NCBI GenBank assembly: GCA_035273665.1
Contig: DATEOW010000063.1
Coordinates: 1 to 6,908 of the forward strand
Direction of reading: 5' to 3'
Length of the DNA stretch: 6,908 nt
Source: DATEEW01 sp035273665
GTDB taxonomy: Bacteria; Pseudomonadota; Gammaproteobacteria; Burkholderiales; SG8-39
In this document: in pieces, positions 5,898-6,908 of the stretch
Layout: every line of letters begins with the position of its first letter
Position numbering within the stretch: position 1 is the stretch's first letter
The notes under the pieces: model-generated
What the model saw: the letters and a program-made list of their open reading frames with translations, nothing else
The model's database searches: none
Told to the model about the DNA's origin: nothing
Made by a program: the position numbers and the translations under genes

Positions 5898-5928
5898 ATA
5901 AATAAAAAGGACCGGCAACGCCGGTCCT
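5898..5928 (-). terminator. Intrinsic (Rho-independent) terminator of the aldolase gene
   Basis: On the minus strand AGGACCGGC, loop GTT, then GCCGGTCCT form a perfect nine-pair GC-rich stem (5908-5928), followed at once by TTTTTATTTAT. It begins 13 bases past the aldolase stop at 5942. The plus strand lacks a T-run after the hairpin, so it works in one direction only. It separates the aldolase gene from purE, probably as a partial barrier. Confidence 0.9.
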
Positions 5929-5941
5929 CGCAGATAAATAC

Positions 5942-6908
5942 TTAAGCGGCCTTTTTTTCCAGTTCCGCTTTGTATTGGCCTTTCGCCGCCAAGCTGTTCA
6001 TGCGCGCGCGATGCAAGAGCGCGGCTTGGCCCGCCGCGACGTTGGTCGACGCGCCCCTCCACGCTTTCTGCGGCGCGGCTTGCAACGCGCGTCCGTATGA
6101 ATAAGTCAGCGGCCAAGGTCCGCCGCCGAGTTTGTTCATCAGATCGAGATGCAGCGTCGCGAGCTCGTCGCTTTGCCCACCCGAAAGGAAAGCGATGCCG
6201 GGCACGGCCGCGGGCACAGTGCGTTTTAGGATAGCGAGCGTGCGCTCCGCGACTTCTTGCGGCGATGCTTGACGCTTGTTCTGAGTGCCGGAGATGACCA
6301 TCGAGGGCTTCAAGACCATGTCTTCCAGCGCGACGCGCTGGTTGTAGAGCGAGTCGAACACCGCGTTGAGCGTCCATTCGGTGACTTCCTCGCAACGCTC
6401 GATACTATGATCGCCGTCCATAATGACTTCCGGCTCGACGATCGGCACCAGCCCGTTGTCCTGGCAGATCGCCGCGTAGCGCGCGAGCGCGTGTGCATTC
6501 GCCCAGATGCAAGAAGCCGAGGGAATGTCTTTGCCGATGTTGATGACCGCGCGCCATTTCGCGAACTTCGCGCCCAGCTTCACGTATTCCTGCACGCGCC
6601 CTGGGAGACCATCGAGTCCTTCGGTGATCATTTCGCCGGGGCATTTCGCCATGGGCTTCGCGCCCGCATCGAGCTTGATACCGGGAATGACGCCCGCTTG
6701 CTCGAGAAGATTGGGGAAAGGCGCGCCGTTCAAACCCTTTTGACGGATGGTTTCGTCGAACAGAATGACGCCGCTGATGTAGTCGCCTAAATTCTTGGCA
6801 GTGAACAACATGTCGCGATACGCGCGGCGATTCGATTCGATATTTTCTACGTTGATCGTTTTGAAACGTTTGTCGATGGTGCCGGTCGACTCATCGGCTG
6901 CGAGAATG
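5942..6908 (-). CDS. fba: Class I fructose-bisphosphate aldolase, 5' end outside the window
   Basis: Cleaves fructose 1,6-bisphosphate to dihydroxyacetone phosphate and glyceraldehyde 3-phosphate, or the reverse, through a Schiff base without metal. The frame is open to the window edge. The first complete codons read ILAADESTGTIDKRF, the N-terminal block of class I aldolases (Ile29 onward in rabbit muscle aldolase), so about 28 residues are missing and 321 are visible. The internal ATG at 6811 is not the start, because the conserved block lies upstream of it. Catalytic positions are intact: Asp of ADES (rabbit Asp33), Lys in FAKWR (Lys146), EPE (Glu187/189), Schiff-base Lys in VLKPSMV (Lys229; bases 6308-6310), FLSGGQS and YSYGRALQ (Arg303 region). 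The C-terminus is short (EKKAA) and lacks the terminal Tyr of animal enzymes. It is followed by an intrinsic terminator. It is not related to the zinc-dependent class II enzyme. Confidence 0.96.
   Translation of the reverse strand, partial: ILAADESTGTIDKRFKTINVENIESNRRAYRDMLFTAKNLGDYISGVILFDETIRQKGLNGAPFPNLLEQAGVIPGIKLDAGAKPMAKCPGEMITEGLDGLPGRVQEYVKLGAKFAKWRAVINIGKDIPSASCIWANAHALARYAAICQDNGLVPIVEPEVIMDGDHSIERCEEVTEWTLNAVFDSLYNQRVALEDMVLKPSMVISGTQNKRQASPQEVAERTLAILKRTVPAAVPGIAFLSGGQSDELATLHLDLMNKLGGGPWPLTYSYGRALQAAPQKAWRGASTNVAAGQAALLHRARMNSLAAKGQYKAELEKKAA

Noticed and set aside
5942..6811. ATG at 6811 as the aldolase start
   Set aside because: The upstream in-frame codons encode the conserved ADESTGT block with a catalytic Asp, so the real start is outside the window.
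1..6908. Mobile element, CRISPR array, tRNA/rRNA gene or defence system
   Set aside because: I found no transposase, spaced identical repeats, tRNA-like cloverleaf or phage/defence protein motifs; the window is explained by housekeeping and transport genes.

Overview
Every gene I can support in this window lies on the minus strand, so transcription runs from high to low coordinates. The DNA is moderately GC-rich (roughly 55-60% by eye) and the genes are closely packed. The fba-purE-purC-sua5 neighbourhood, the long form of PurC and the Tat-exported TRAP binding protein suggest a proteobacterium. A betaproteobacterium of the Burkholderiales type is most likely, but this is inference from gene order and protein style.

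Right part (6908 to about 3419), housekeeping block. It begins with a class I fructose-bisphosphate aldolase whose first ~28 codons lie outside the window. The aldolase gene ends in a textbook intrinsic terminator. The purine genes purE (N5-CAIR mutase) and purC (SAICAR synthase) follow. After them, overlapping the purC end by 11 bases and apparently starting at TTG, comes a Sua5-type threonylcarbamoyl-AMP synthase for the t6A modification of tRNA. PurE and PurC act at consecutive steps of IMP synthesis. purK, the usual partner of class I purE, is not in the cluster.

Middle (about 3418 to 2323). An AEC-family membrane transporter gene follows sua5 after 47 bp. A 173-bp non-coding stretch then separates it from the last operon. 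That stretch holds a possible -10 element, an 8-bp inverted repeat in the likely mRNA leader, and a perfect Shine-Dalgarno sequence that fixes the start of the next gene.

Left part (2280 to 1), tripartite TRAP transporter operon dctP-dctQ-dctM. DctP is a Tat-exported periplasmic solute-binding protein of the TakP/FcbT1 type, which points to an organic-acid ligand. DctQ is the small four-helix membrane subunit. DctM is the large permease, cut by the window edge after ~145 residues. A GC-rich nested stem-loop sits between dctP and dctQ, and dctQ and dctM overlap as ATGA.

I see no rRNA, tRNA, CRISPR array, insertion sequence or integration signature, and no convincing new biological system. The points worth a second look are regulatory (the terminator abutting the purE ribosome-binding site, the intercistronic hairpin, the leader repeats) and organisational (class I aldolase in this locus, no purK, a TTG-started Sua5 with a low-complexity N-terminal extension).
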